Shown here: piece after piece, positions 13,086-22,770 of the stretch
Layout of the letters: the number at the start of each line of letters is the position of its first letter
How positions within the stretch are numbered: the first letter of the stretch is position 1
DNA from: Canna indica
Lineage: Eukaryota; Streptophyta; Magnoliopsida; Zingiberales; Cannaceae
Assembly: GCA_034359265.1 (NCBI GenBank)
Contig: CP136896.1
Location: forward strand, 68,645,501-68,709,500
Length of the DNA: 64,000 bases
Direction: 5' to 3'
Made by a program: the position numbers and the translations under genes
Notes under the pieces: model-generated
The model's database searches: none
Seen by the model: the letters and a program-made list of their open reading frames with translations, nothing else
Told to the model about the DNA's origin: nothing

Positions 13086-13640
13086 TTTATCAATAAAAAG
13101 TTGTTTGTCTCCTCACTTATAGGGATAGACAATATTTGCTCCTCCAATCTTTTAAAAATTGCAATTAACCACCACACATTTTCAAAAATAGACAATTTAC
13201 ATTATTCGACGAATTTTTTCGACCAAAATATATCATGTGCGCTGCACATGAATTTTCAAAGAACAATTGAATCATTATACTCAAAACTTGAAAATTTTTT
13301 TAATAGTTCTAACAAATAAAAAACATCAATTGTTCTTCAACACAAAATAAGTTTCAACTACATTAAAAAATCATTAGTTTAAACTTTTTTTTGTGTCGAA
13401 GAACAATTGATGTTTTTTGTTGGTTAGAACTTTTTTTCTCAATTTTTGATTACAATGACTCAATTGCCTTGGAAAATTTGTGTGTAGCGCACGTGATATA
13501 TTTTGGCCAAAAAAATTCGTCGGATTGTGTAAGTTGTTTATTTTCTAGAAAGTGATATGGTTAAGTGTAACTTATAAAAAGTTGGGGGAGCAAATGTTGC
13601 CTCCCCTATAGGTGAGGGGGCAAATGGCTTTTTACTATTT
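13086..13640. mobile_element. Foldback MITE
   Basis: The two halves are diverged inverted copies. The left arm (about 13086-13345) reads ATAAAAAGTTGTTTGTCTCCTC and contains GAAGAACAATTGATG in inverse. The right arm (about 13390-13640) ends GGGGGCAAATGGCTTTTTA and contains GAAGAACAATTGATG. There is no coding capacity, and I could not define a target duplication. It lies directly outside the Pack-MULE-like element. Confidence 0.6.
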
Positions 13641-13649
13641 TAATATAAG

Positions 13650-13866
13650 GATAATTGACAAAAAAAATTATAAAGTTTGTAGAAAATTTACGTTCTACCC
13701 GTATTTTCAAATTCTGTCTATAAATGCACAATCTTTACTTTCATTTATGTCATCTATCAAATCGTCACACACCATCTCAACTTAGCTGACGTGGAGAAAA
13801 ACGGCGCTTGCGTGGCCTAACGACTTTATACGTGTCCCACCACCCACAACTTTTTTCTCTCCACTT
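13650..13866. repeat. Left terminal inverted repeat of the Pack-MULE-like element
   Basis: It pairs with 21690-21905. The outer ~150 bp match most closely, and similarity fades toward the inner end. Confidence 0.75.
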
Positions 13867-14018
13867 TCTCTCACTTTACGAAATTCCATTTTTGCCCTCA
13901 ACTTTCTCCTATTTTACGATGTCAATCTAGTTATTTTTCCTCTTCACTCTCATTTAATCGAGGTCACCTATTTTTCCTCTTCTCTTCTTCCTCCCACCTA
14001 CTGCCATCTTTTTCTCAC

Positions 14019-14019
<1 letters not shown>

Positions 14020-14060
<41 letters not shown>
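14020..14060. repeat. (ATC)n microsatellite
   Basis: About 13 trinucleotide units lie next to the PPR fragment. Read on the minus strand they give a run of Met codons, which is an artefact and not part of the PPR protein. Confidence 0.9.
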
Positions 14061-14065
14061 ATCTA

Positions 14066-14540
14066 GACATTGAAGCAAAACATTTACGACTTTCCTCAAC
14101 CAAACCAGCATGATTATATGTCGTAAGAAGCACAACAAAAGTCATTGCATTTGGGGAAATCTTTTCATCCAACATCTACTAAAACAATCTGACTGCACCA
14201 TTGGCTCTCCCATTGATGCCACAACCCAAGATCATTGCACTAGATGACACTAAATCCCTCTTCCTCAATTCACCAGACAGCTCAAAGGCTCGGCCAATTC
14301 CCCCACTCTTTGAATATAAACCTATAAAAGTAGTGCTCAAATGATCATCTAATTCAATCCCCATCATGTGGATATACTCTTCAATCCACAACCCAAATCT
14401 CAAGTTCCCCGACTGTGAACAAGCTGATATAACACTAGAAAAAGTCATCTCATCTGGTTCAACACCTGAATCTAGCTTCCTCATCCTGTTGAAGGACTGA
14501 ATGGCTTCTCCTGGGCATCCTATTCAACACCACAAAGCCA
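14066..14540 (-). pseudogene. Pentatricopeptide repeat (PPR) gene fragment
   Basis: PPR proteins bind organellar RNA through tandem ~35-aa helical repeats. The minus strand reads GCPGEAIQSFNRMRK, GVEPDEMTFSSVISACSQSG, then IGLYSKSGGIGRAFELSGEL and NAMTFVVLLTTYNHAGLVEE, all typical of PLS-type PPR repeats. A frame break after GRANGAVRLF and a stop in the first repeat (14510-14540) make it non-functional, and only about four repeats are present. The fragment starts at the Athila-like insertion and ends at the (ATC)n run. No matching PPR sequence appears beyond the insertion. It is most simply a captured fragment of a host gene. Confidence 0.8.
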
Positions 14541-14543
14541 TAT

Positions 14544-15687
14544 TGATGACATATTTATTTTTCATCTTTTATCGCTTATTTTCATGCTAAATTCGAATTA
14601 AATACTTTCTAAAATGTGTTTATTATTTTGTTTAACTTTTAGGCAACAAATGATGGAAAGAAATAAAAAAGAATCATCTTGCACGTTTTTTAAAAGCTAG
14701 AAATTGGAAAGACAACTAGACCTGGTCGCGCTGCCTTGGACGTGCCCACGCCTTAGTAAAGATGCATGTGATAGGTCCAAAATTTACCATGTTAAAGGCT
14801 GAAATTTTATTTTCAAGTTTCCATGCGAATTTGGACTATCATTTTGTGTCTAAAATATTAAACCAAGATATTTGATTGTTAGTTTATTGCTACGTAGGGT
14901 TGATTTGATTTTTATTTACCATTCTAGTTAGGTTTAGAATTCTCCTATAAGAGGAGAATAATTATAATGAACAGGGCTGACAATTCTTAGCTTTAGTCTT
15001 CTATTTTGTTTTGCTCTTTAAGTTTTCAGCAGTAGTTTATTTTGGAGAATGAAATTGTGTAAGTTTGCGATGTGTGGCTGATCCACTTCTTTCTAGCTAA
15101 AGGACGATTCGACGTTTCGGTTCTATGGATTGTGAGATTCTTCTGTGCTTAATATCTTTGCTTTCTAGTATTCATTTATTTCATGCCGAAATTATTTTAT
15201 TATTTCTTTTTATTTGTCGGTCTGTTACCCGATTATTAGAACAATAGCTAGTCTTCTGGTATGGCTGTTCCATGCCGAATTTAGAGACAAATTAGTCGAG
15301 GTTGCTGTTCAATCCGAACTAATGGAATACTTGAATTAGTATGACTTGTTAGATTTTTCTTCAATTCACAAAAGTCTATTAAATCACTAGAAATAAAGAA
15401 ACTCATCATTAGCGTCTATGATCAATCCTACAAACCGAAATCGAGAACGTACATTTAGCTAGACTTTCCTCTTATTGATTTCTCCTTAATTTTAATCACT
15501 ATTTTTAATTATTGTTTTTATTTCAGTTTACATCTAATCAAAACCCCCCTCTTTTTAATTCCTTCTTTTAATTTATGGTTTTGAAAGAATTTGAAACTAA
15601 CCAGTCTCTGTGGATTCGACCCTACTTATCACGACTACAAAATCTCAAGAAGTAGGTATTTATTTTTGGTGGATTCGACACTCATCA
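14544..15687 (+). repeat. Left (5') LTR of the Athila-like element
   Basis: 1144 bp, TG...CA ends. It differs from the right LTR by many scattered substitutions and small indels, so the insertion is not recent. Confidence 0.9.
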
Positions 15688-15692
15688 AATTT

Positions 15693-15710
15693 TGGCGCCG
15701 TTGCCGGGGA
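15693..15710 (+). other. Primer-binding site, tRNA-Asp type
   Basis: TGGCGCCGTTGCCGGGGA begins 5 nt after the left LTR. This is the priming sequence known from Athila and Tat lineages. Confidence 0.85.
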
Positions 15711-15982
15711 TTGGTAATAATCAGTTTTAATTCTTTTGTTAACCAGTTTTGACTATGCAGGAAAATTCTAGACAGGTTAGACGTGGGCACGTCTTAACAT
15801 TGGTGGTCAGATCTGATCGCACATGAGAACTCATATTCGATCCTAAGATTGAGAAGACTGTTAGAAGTCTTAGAAAGGCGACCCAACAGTGAGGTAAACA
15901 TGTTTCGGCACCCTCATCTTCAACAGCAGACGAGACATGGGCACCCCTTAACACTGAGAAAAAAGCAGAATCAGAATCAAAA

Positions 15983-16980
15983 ATGGCTGAAAACAATCAG
16001 ACTTTGCGCGAACTGGCTGCTGCATCTTTCAACCAACCATCATTATGCACCACTTGCCCAGAACTAGAGGTAAATTTTGAATTAAAATATGGACTAATAC
16101 ATTTCTTACCTATTTTTCGAGGACTTGAAAATGAAGACCCTCACAAGCACTTGAAGGAATTCCACGTTGTATGCTCAACAATGAAACCACACGGCATATC
16201 CGATGAGCAAATCAAATTGCGAGCCTTCCCATTTTTCTTAGCAGATGCAGCCAAGGAGTGGTTATTCTACTTTCCTCCTGGATCAGTCAATACATGGACA
16301 AATTTGCTAAGACTGTTCTTGGATAAATTCTTTCCAGCTTCACGAGCCGTTGGAATTAGGAGGGAAATCTGCGGAGTTAAACAAAAAGACACGAAGACTC
16401 TACATGAATATTAGGAAAGATTCAAACGGTTATGTGTAAATTACCCTCAACATGGTATTTCTGAATAATTATTAATTTAATATTTTTATGAAGATTTGCT
16501 ACACATGGAAAGGAGGATGATGGATGCAGCAAGTGGTGGGGCTATAGTGAACAAAACTCCTCAAGACACTAGGGAATTAATCTCCATTATGGCTGTCAAT
16601 TTACAACAATTTGAGTTTCGACAAGAACCTTCAAGAGGGGTAAATGAGGTGAATATATCTTCCATTGAATCTAAAATTTTTCATCTAACTACTATGGTCC
16701 AGAATTTGATTGCAGGAAACACATCACAGGCTAAAGTTTGCGAAATTTGTGCTCACGTTGGTCATCCTATTGATATGTGTCCTACACTCCAAGATGATAT
16801 TGAAAAATATGTCAATGCTATTGGAGGATTTCCTAGTCTTCCACAAAGGAGATATGATCCTTATTCAAACACTTACAATTCAGGATGGAGGGATTATCCA
16901 AATTTCAGTTATGGAGCGCAACCATTAAATTTCTAGCAATTCCAACCTAAGCAACCTAGCCCGTCACAACCATACCCTTC
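15983..16980 (+). pseudogene. gag of the Athila-like element, broken
   Basis: The capsid-like part runs from MAENNQTLRELAAAS through PIFRGLENEDPHKHLKEF, KLRAFPFFLADAAKEWL and LDKFFPASRAVGIRREICG, the usual plant retroelement gag signature. A TAG follows HEY at about 16412-16414, another stop lies near 16465, and a third follows QPLNF near 16936. A CCHC zinc knuckle CEICAHVGHPIDMC is intact at about 16740-16781. The stops make translation of a full gag impossible. Confidence 0.85.
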
Positions 16981-17239
16981 AAATTCAGGTACATCTCTTG
17001 AAGAAATTATTAAATAACTTGCAATTAGTACACAATAATTTTAACAGAAAATAAAAACAAGCATAATGAAAACAAAAGCAAGCATAATGGAAACAAAGAT
17101 AAACATTCAAATTTTGGAGAATCAAATGTGCCAATTGGCGTCATCTCTAAGCAAGCTGGAATCACAAGGCAAATTGCCCTCACAAACTGTCATCAACCCG
17201 AAATAAAATGCTAGTGCAATAACTCTGAGAAGTGGGAAG

Positions 17240-18333
17240 GTGTTAGCAGAACCCAATTTACCAAGACGTGGGCACGTCTTAGAAACAGAACCCAGTCTGC
17301 CAAGACGTGGGCACGCCTTAGAGACAAAAATTAAAACTGAAGTTATTGCTAACCAAAAACAAAAAGAACTAGAACAGTCAAGAACATTGATGATCACTCT
17401 CTTTCTAGAAAGATTGGCCAAGTCTAAGAAGAAAAATGAAGAAAAAGAGATTCTCGAAACTTTTCGCAAGGTTAAAATAAATATTCCCTTACTTGACGTC
17501 AGTAATAAAATACCTCAGTATGCTAAATTTCTCAAGAAATTATGCACCAACAAGAAAAAGCTGACTGGTAATGAAAAGATAAGTGTGGGAGGAAATGCTT
17601 CCGCTATACTTCAAAGAAAATTACCTCCCAAATGCAAAGATCAATGTATGTTTGTTATTTCTTGCAAGATAAGCAATGTTGGTATAAAAAGAGCTATGTG
17701 TGATTTAGGAGCATCTATAAATGTCATGTCATTGTCTATTTATTCATCTTTAAATATTAGTCCATTGAAAAAGACATGTGTTATCATTCAATTAGCTGAC
17801 AGGTCAGTTGTTTACCCCGAAGGGGTGTTGGAAGATATTTTAGTTCAAGTAAATAATTTAGTCTTTTTAGTAGATTTTTGTGTGCTAAATATGAAAGAAG
17901 ACACATCTTCCAACTCATCGGAAATTTTGCTTGGAAGACCCTTCTTAGCACAACTAGGACAAAAATAAATGTGTATGATGGCACACTCATTATGGAATTT
18001 GATGGGGAAGTCATCAAATTCAATGTTTATGATGTCATGAAATTTCCTAGTGAAAAATTTTGTGTTAACCGTATTGATTTTATTGGCATTTCAGCTCACG
18101 AAATATTTAATTTGAGTGTTATGGACATGAATATCAATATGGACAGTATTGAAATTGATTATGAAAATAATTTACAGGTTGAAATAAAGACGCTCAAAAT
18201 CACAGAAACTAATGTTTCATGCCTAGAATCATCTATTTCTCGCACTAAGCTTCTACGGTCTATTGTGCAGACACCGCAATTGGAATTGAGGTCGCTGCCT
18301 AGACATCTAAAATACGCAACCGGAGTTACGTGA
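17240..18333 (+). pseudogene. gag end and aspartic protease of the Athila-like element, truncated before RT
   Basis: After a charged linker, the reading frame gives LPPKCKDQCMFVISCKI, then the protease active site as DLGASINVM (an Athila/Tat-style variant of D-T/S-G) and ILLGRPFL. A 1-nt shift near 17950 moves the frame, which then continues TRTKINVYDGTLIMEFDGE to LELRSLPRHLKYA and stops at 18333. In full elements the phrase ending LKYA leads straight into reverse transcriptase; here it leads into non-coding 3' sequence. Near the start, the peptide LPRRGH occurs twice in tandem, encoded by two copies of the GACGTGGGCACG motif. Confidence 0.8.
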
Positions 18334-19820
18334 AATATGACAGTACTGTCTAGCCTAGGACAATAAATAAGGGTGCTTCTGGGAGGCAACCCAGGCATAG
18401 ACGTGCCCGCACCTTATTTATTAGTCTTTACTTTTGCATAATTTTCTTTTCAATTTCTTTAGATATGTTTTTATTTTTCTTCTGATTTTAATTTCTTCCA
18501 ATTATCTTTTGGCAAATGGTGAATTCGATATCAATGGTAGAGCTTTGAAAATTCTAAAAGAAAAATGAGATAAAATTTAAAAGGCAGACTTGAAGTTTTA
18601 TGCATGACCACGCCTAAAACCCAAGGAAGTAGCAAGCGGCCGACACCCTCCTCCAATGTTCAGGGAAGTTCTCGTTTTCCCAATTTGCTATTATTTTGTT
18701 TTGAAATTATTTTGAACCACATTGGGGACAATGTGAATTTTAAGTGTGGGGAGGGAAACCTGTTTTTGCATGATACCTGTTTTTGTTCAAATATGATTTT
18801 TCTGAAAACAACTTGCATGAGAATTGAACTTTTAATGCTAAAATTTTGTAGCTAGCTGAAATTTTATGGATTTCACTATTATATTACTAGTTGCAATTTT
18901 TATTTGGTATTTTTCGTACTGCACATTTTTGATAAGTCCTTTTGAAATTTTGTCCTAGATTTTTTTTCAGCTCATACATTTCAACTACTGTCTTAAAAGG
19001 TTCATTTATATTCTTGAAAAGCCCAAATCATTGTGTCTTGATGCTTGAACTTAATTACAATAGGGAGTTGACTTGAAAATGACATTTCTTACCTCTCCAC
19101 ACGATATATATCTCTTGATGAATTCTCAGAATTTCAAGATGCAATAAAACTTTGAAACAATCATGCATGCTTAGTTTTATCTTGCACAGTAGGAACTTTA
19201 CCTTGTTATGCCTCAAGTCTAAAAAAAAAAGGAAAAAGAAGAAGAAGAAAAAGATAGCACCATTACTCCGCTGATCACCAAAGATCATGAGTAGAACTAG
19301 TAGCCACCTTGAATTGTGATCAACTAAGTAACCAAGTACATGCATCACCAATGTATGTCCTCGCGTCAAAATGTTGTATGACATTCTAGGCAATGAACTT
19401 AGATTCAACTAAGCCAACTGAGTAACCGGGTGCATGCATCACCAATGCATGTCCTCGCGTCAAAAGGTTGAGCAAACGATCTAGAAAAATCAAAAGGTGT
19501 TCAGTCAATAAGTTAAGTCTCTTAGTTATTTCAATTTATGGCATTGCTTGGTAGATGTTTCATTTGTGCGATGATTATTTCTTGAAATTTGGATGTGTGC
19601 TTAAAACTTTTTATCATTTGCATCTTGTACTCTGAATGCGCATCTAAGTAATCATAAATCTGTGTGGATGGATGAGATTTTATTGTGAAAGGTTTGCTTA
19701 CTATTGTCTTTTTGTTTGAGTCGTTAAAACTTTATGATGCGGGCTACGATAGGGGTGCGATGAATTTTAAAGAGAGTGATTGTTTGGTTTGAGTTATGCT
19801 TGAGGACAAGCATGGTTTAA
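18334..19820 (+). other. Non-coding 3' region of the Athila-like element
   Basis: It opens with CTTCTGGGAGGCAACCCAGG and contains ACATTGGGGACAATGT and AAGTGTGGGGAGGG near 18720-18755, all usual Athila 3' landmarks. Two tandem copies of a ~60-bp phrase with GCATCACCAATGYATGTCC lie at about 19322-19377 and 19410-19470. Confidence 0.7.
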
Positions 19821-19833
19821 GTGTGGGGAGATT
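19821..19833 (+). other. Polypurine tract of the Athila-like element
   Basis: GTGTGGGGAGATT lies directly before the right LTR, where plus-strand priming takes place in such elements. Confidence 0.75.
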
Positions 19834-20978
19834 TGATGACATGTTTATTTTCCATCTTTTATTGCTTATTTTCATGCTAAATTTGAATTAAATACTTTCT
19901 AAAATATGTTTATTATTTTGTTTAAATTTTAGGCAACAAATGATGAAAAGAAATAAAAAAGAATCCTCTTGCACATTTTTTGAAAGATGGAAATTGAAAA
20001 GACAGCTGGATCTGGTCGCACTACCTTGGACGTGCCCACGCCTTAGTAAAGATGTATGTGACAGATCCAGAATTTACCATGTTAAAGGCTGAAATTTTAT
20101 TTCTAAGTTTCCATGCGAATTTGGACTATCCTTGTGTGTGTCTAAAATATTAAACCAAGATATTTGATTGTTAGTTTATTGCTATGTAGGGTTGATTTAA
20201 TTTTTATTTACCATTCTAGTTAGGTTTGGAATTCTCCTATAAGAGGAGAATAATTATAATGAACAGGGCTGGCAATTCTTAGCTTTAGCCTTCTCTTTTG
20301 TTTTGCTCTTTAAGTTTTCAGCAGTAGTTTATTTTGGAGAATAAAATTGTGTAAGTTTGTGATGCGTGGCTGATCTACTTCTTTCTAGCTAAAGGACGAT
20401 TCGATGTTTCGGTTCTATGGATTGTGAGATTCTTCTGTGTTTAATATCTTTGCTTTCTAGTATTCATTTATTTCCTGTAGAAATTATTCTATTGTTTCTT
20501 TTTAATTGTCGGTCTGTTACCAGATTATTAGAACAATAGTTAGTCTCCTGGTATGGTTGTTCCATGCCGAATTTAGAGACAAATTAGTCGAGGTTGTTGT
20601 TCAATCCGAACTAATGGAATACTTGAATTAATATGACTTGTGAGATTATTGTTCAATTCACAAAAGTCTATTAAATCGTTAGAAATAAAAAAACTCATCC
20701 TTAACATCTATGATCAATCCTACAAATCGAAATCGAGAACGTACATTTAGCTAGACTTTTTTCTCATTGATTTCTCCTTAATTTTAATCACTATTTTTAA
20801 TTACTATTTTTATTTCAGTTTGCATCTAATCAAAACCCTCCTCTTTTAATTCATCCTTTTAATTTCTGGTTTTGAAAGAATTTGAAACTAACCGATCTCT
20901 GTGGATTCGACCATACTTGTCACGACTACAAAATCTCAAGAAGTATGTATTTATTTTTGGTGGATTCGACACTCATCA
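19834..20978 (+). repeat. Right (3') LTR of the Athila-like element
   Basis: 1145 bp, TGATGAC to CTCATCA, homologous throughout to 14544-15687. Confidence 0.9.
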
Positions 20979-20983
20979 CATAC

Positions 20984-21240
20984 CGAGAACATGAACATGA
21001 ACCAGATGAACAACGAGTCCCTCGATATGATGCTCTGCTCCGTCGCCGTGGCCGCCGCCCCATACTAAAGCTCGGCCCTCCTCGGCCTCGTTGAGACCCA
21101 CTCCCGCCAAATCGTGCACCGTGACACTAAGCCCGCTAATCTCCTCATTAACGCTGCTGGTGAGGTCAAGCTCGCTGACTTCGGGGTAGGCAAGGTGATC
21201 CAGCGTTTGTTGGACCCCTGCAACTCATATGTGGGCATGT
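20984..21240 (+). pseudogene. MAP kinase kinase gene fragment (group D-like)
   Basis: MAP kinase kinases relay phosphorylation to MAP kinases in stress and developmental signalling. In two frames the fragment gives RYDALLRRRGRRP (like the SLDALLRRRGR stretch before subdomain VI), then [20 protein letters not shown] (catalytic loop), [13 protein letters not shown] (DFG motif) and [10 protein letters not shown] (activation segment). The phrase DPCNSYVG points to plant MKKs of the MKK7/9 type. HRDTKPAN has T where MKKs have I or L, and the sequence ends before the substrate-binding lobe. It starts at the edge of the Athila-like insertion. A captured fragment is the simplest reading. Confidence 0.85.
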
Positions 21241-21689
21241 GCGGCGGAGAGCGAGGAGCTATGCTGGAGCCCATGGCGATCTGTGTTGTGCTGGAGAGCG
21301 AGGAGTTTTGATGGTGGCCATTTGCTTCGGAGAGGCGGCGGGAGCTATGCTGGAGGGGACGACGTCGACGAGCAACAGAGCAAGGAGCATATGAGCTCTT
21401 TGGCCGCCCATGGCGATCTTTGTGTCGCACACACACAACACCAACACTACCACCACTTCAAGTAACTAATCGCTCACTGCTCGCTCACTACTCTACGTAG
21501 TTTGTCGAGGCCGCATCAGCGGCTATCAAGATGGTCGACGTTGTCTCCACCGTCGCCATGGATTGCACGAGCAAGCTGAGCACTGAATACGAGATGGTTT
21601 GCAAGAGGGTAGAAGAAGTGGGAAAGAAGATAAAAGAGAAAAAAATATGTTGGGATATATATATATACTTTTTTAATAACAAGCCCACA
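21241..21689. other. Interior of the Pack-MULE-like element, origin unknown
   Basis: GC-rich sequence with imperfect internal repeats (GAGCTATGCTGGAG twice; CCATGGCGATCT twice). Around 21531-21650 an open frame starts MVDVVSTVAMDCTSK and looks coding, but I do not recognise it. It may be a third captured fragment. Confidence 0.45.
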
Positions 21690-21904
21690 ACTAAAGTCGA
21701 GAGCAAAAAATTGTGGATGACAGGTCACGTATGAAGCCGTCATGCCACACAAACGCCGTTTTTCCTCCACAGCTAAGTTGAGATGACGCGTGACGATTTG
21801 GTAGATGACATAAACAAAAATAAAGATTATGCATTTGCAGGCGAAATTTGTAAATACGAGTGGAACGTAAATTTTTTATAAATTTTATAATTTTTTAATC
21901 TATT

Positions 21905-21905
<1 letters not shown>
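21690..21905. repeat. Right terminal inverted repeat of the Pack-MULE-like element
   Basis: The complement matches 13650-13866 in order and spacing over about 215 bp. Confidence 0.75.
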
Positions 21906-21940
<35 letters not shown>

Positions 21941-21956
21941 GCGCGCGCGTGTACAC
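21906..21956. repeat. (TA)n followed by an alternating purine-pyrimidine palindrome
   Basis: A TA run leads into ACACGCGCGCGCGTGT, a self-complementary alternating tract at about 21937-21952. Confidence 0.85.
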
Positions 21957-21962
21957 TAAAAA

Positions 21963-22141
21963 AAAGTTAAACTTGATGAACTGCAGTTCAGCCACAAAGC
22001 TGACCTGGCGTTCTTTTTTCTTTTTTCACTTATAAGTTATATAAATATATACTCTAAAAAAGTAAAACTTGATGAAGTGCAGTTCAGCCACAAAGCTGAC
22101 CTGGCGTTCTTTTTTCTTTTTTCACTTATAAGTTATATAAA
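21963..22141. repeat. Two tandem copies of an ~85-bp unit upstream of the b561 gene
   Basis: Both copies (about 21963-22047 and 22062-22141) contain AACTTGATGAASTGCAGTTC, AGCCACAAAGCTGACCTGGC and CACTTATAAGTTATATAAAT with very few differences. They lie 630-800 bp before the start codon of the b561 gene. Confidence 0.9.
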
Positions 22142-22554
22142 TGAAAAAAAGTCTTCTTCACAAAAAAAGATATTAATTTAGCTACAGTTTTGTGTGCCAT
22201 TTGCACGTTCATTTTCCTATTATATATTTATATATACATAAAAATAAAAAGCAAATGTCAAAATGTCAGTGATTGCGCTGTTCAACCGATCCCAGTCAGC
22301 AATTGTGAACTCGGGAATTACAACTTGAGAAAGTAGATACACTTATTTTATACTAATAATTAAATAAACACTAATAAGCTTTTCTTGTTTCATAATTATT
22401 GAAACTAAATATCGTTAAGATGTGAAATTAAAATAAATAGATAAATATTTAAAAAGTTCAATTTTTTTACATTGTCTTCAATTCAATAGAGCATTAGAGC
22501 GAGCGAGGCTTAACAGAGTTTTTAAACTGATAAAGTCACCTACTTTGCGTTCAA

Positions 22555-22562
22555 TATATATT
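22555..22562 (+). promoter_or_regulatory. Possible TATA box of the b561/DOMON gene
   Basis: TATATATT lies about 210 bp upstream of the chosen ATG. Position only. Confidence 0.35.
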
Positions 22563-22770
22563 ATACTTTTCGGGTCTTTCAGATCTAAAACAGATGCCTC
22601 TGGTCCCGCCACCACCTGCTTCCCCTCACTAAATTACTTGATTGATCGATAGCATCTCAGCTGCCTTATCGGAGGGCTTCGGGAGCAAGCGACGGCTGCC
22701 ATACAACACATCTGACTTCTCTCTCGCTGTCCTCTTCTTCTTGGTCCCCGCCATTTCACCCCCTCTGGCA

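Larger units (their letters stand above)
14544..20978 (+). mobile_element. Athila-like Ty3 LTR retroelement lacking RT and integrase
   Basis: LTRs at 14544-15687 and 19834-20978 both start TGATGAC and end CTCATCA. The flanking 5-mers are CATAT (14539-14543) and CATAC (20979-20983), a target duplication with one change. The primer-binding site after the left LTR reads TGGCGCCGTTGCCGGGGA, the tRNA-Asp type used by Athila/Tat elements, and a purine tract precedes the right LTR. The 4.1-kb body encodes a broken gag and a protease region, then ends at the entry to the reverse transcriptase; the RT, RNase H and integrase are absent. It is thus a non-autonomous deletion derivative, sitting inside the Pack-MULE-like element. 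Confidence 0.9.
13650..21905. mobile_element. Pack-MULE-like element with gene fragments, interrupted by an LTR element
   Basis: The ends are long inverted repeats. 13650-13866 and the complement of 21690-21905 share AAATTTACGTTC, a block reading TTATGTCATCTAYCAAATCG, CATCTCAACTTAGCTG, GAAAAACGGCG and ATACGTG in the same order and spacing, over roughly 215 bp. Inside are fragments of unrelated host genes (PPR on the minus strand, MAP kinase kinase on the plus strand) and no transposase, which is the definition of a Pack-MULE. Without the nested Athila-like element it would be about 1.8 kb. The right end abuts a (TA)n run, and I could not find a 9-bp target duplication, so the superfamily is inferred from TIR length and content. 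Confidence 0.7.

Noticed and set aside
13954..14175. Run of 14 methionines at the end of the PPR frame
   Set aside because: Encoded by the (ATC)n microsatellite, so not protein signal.
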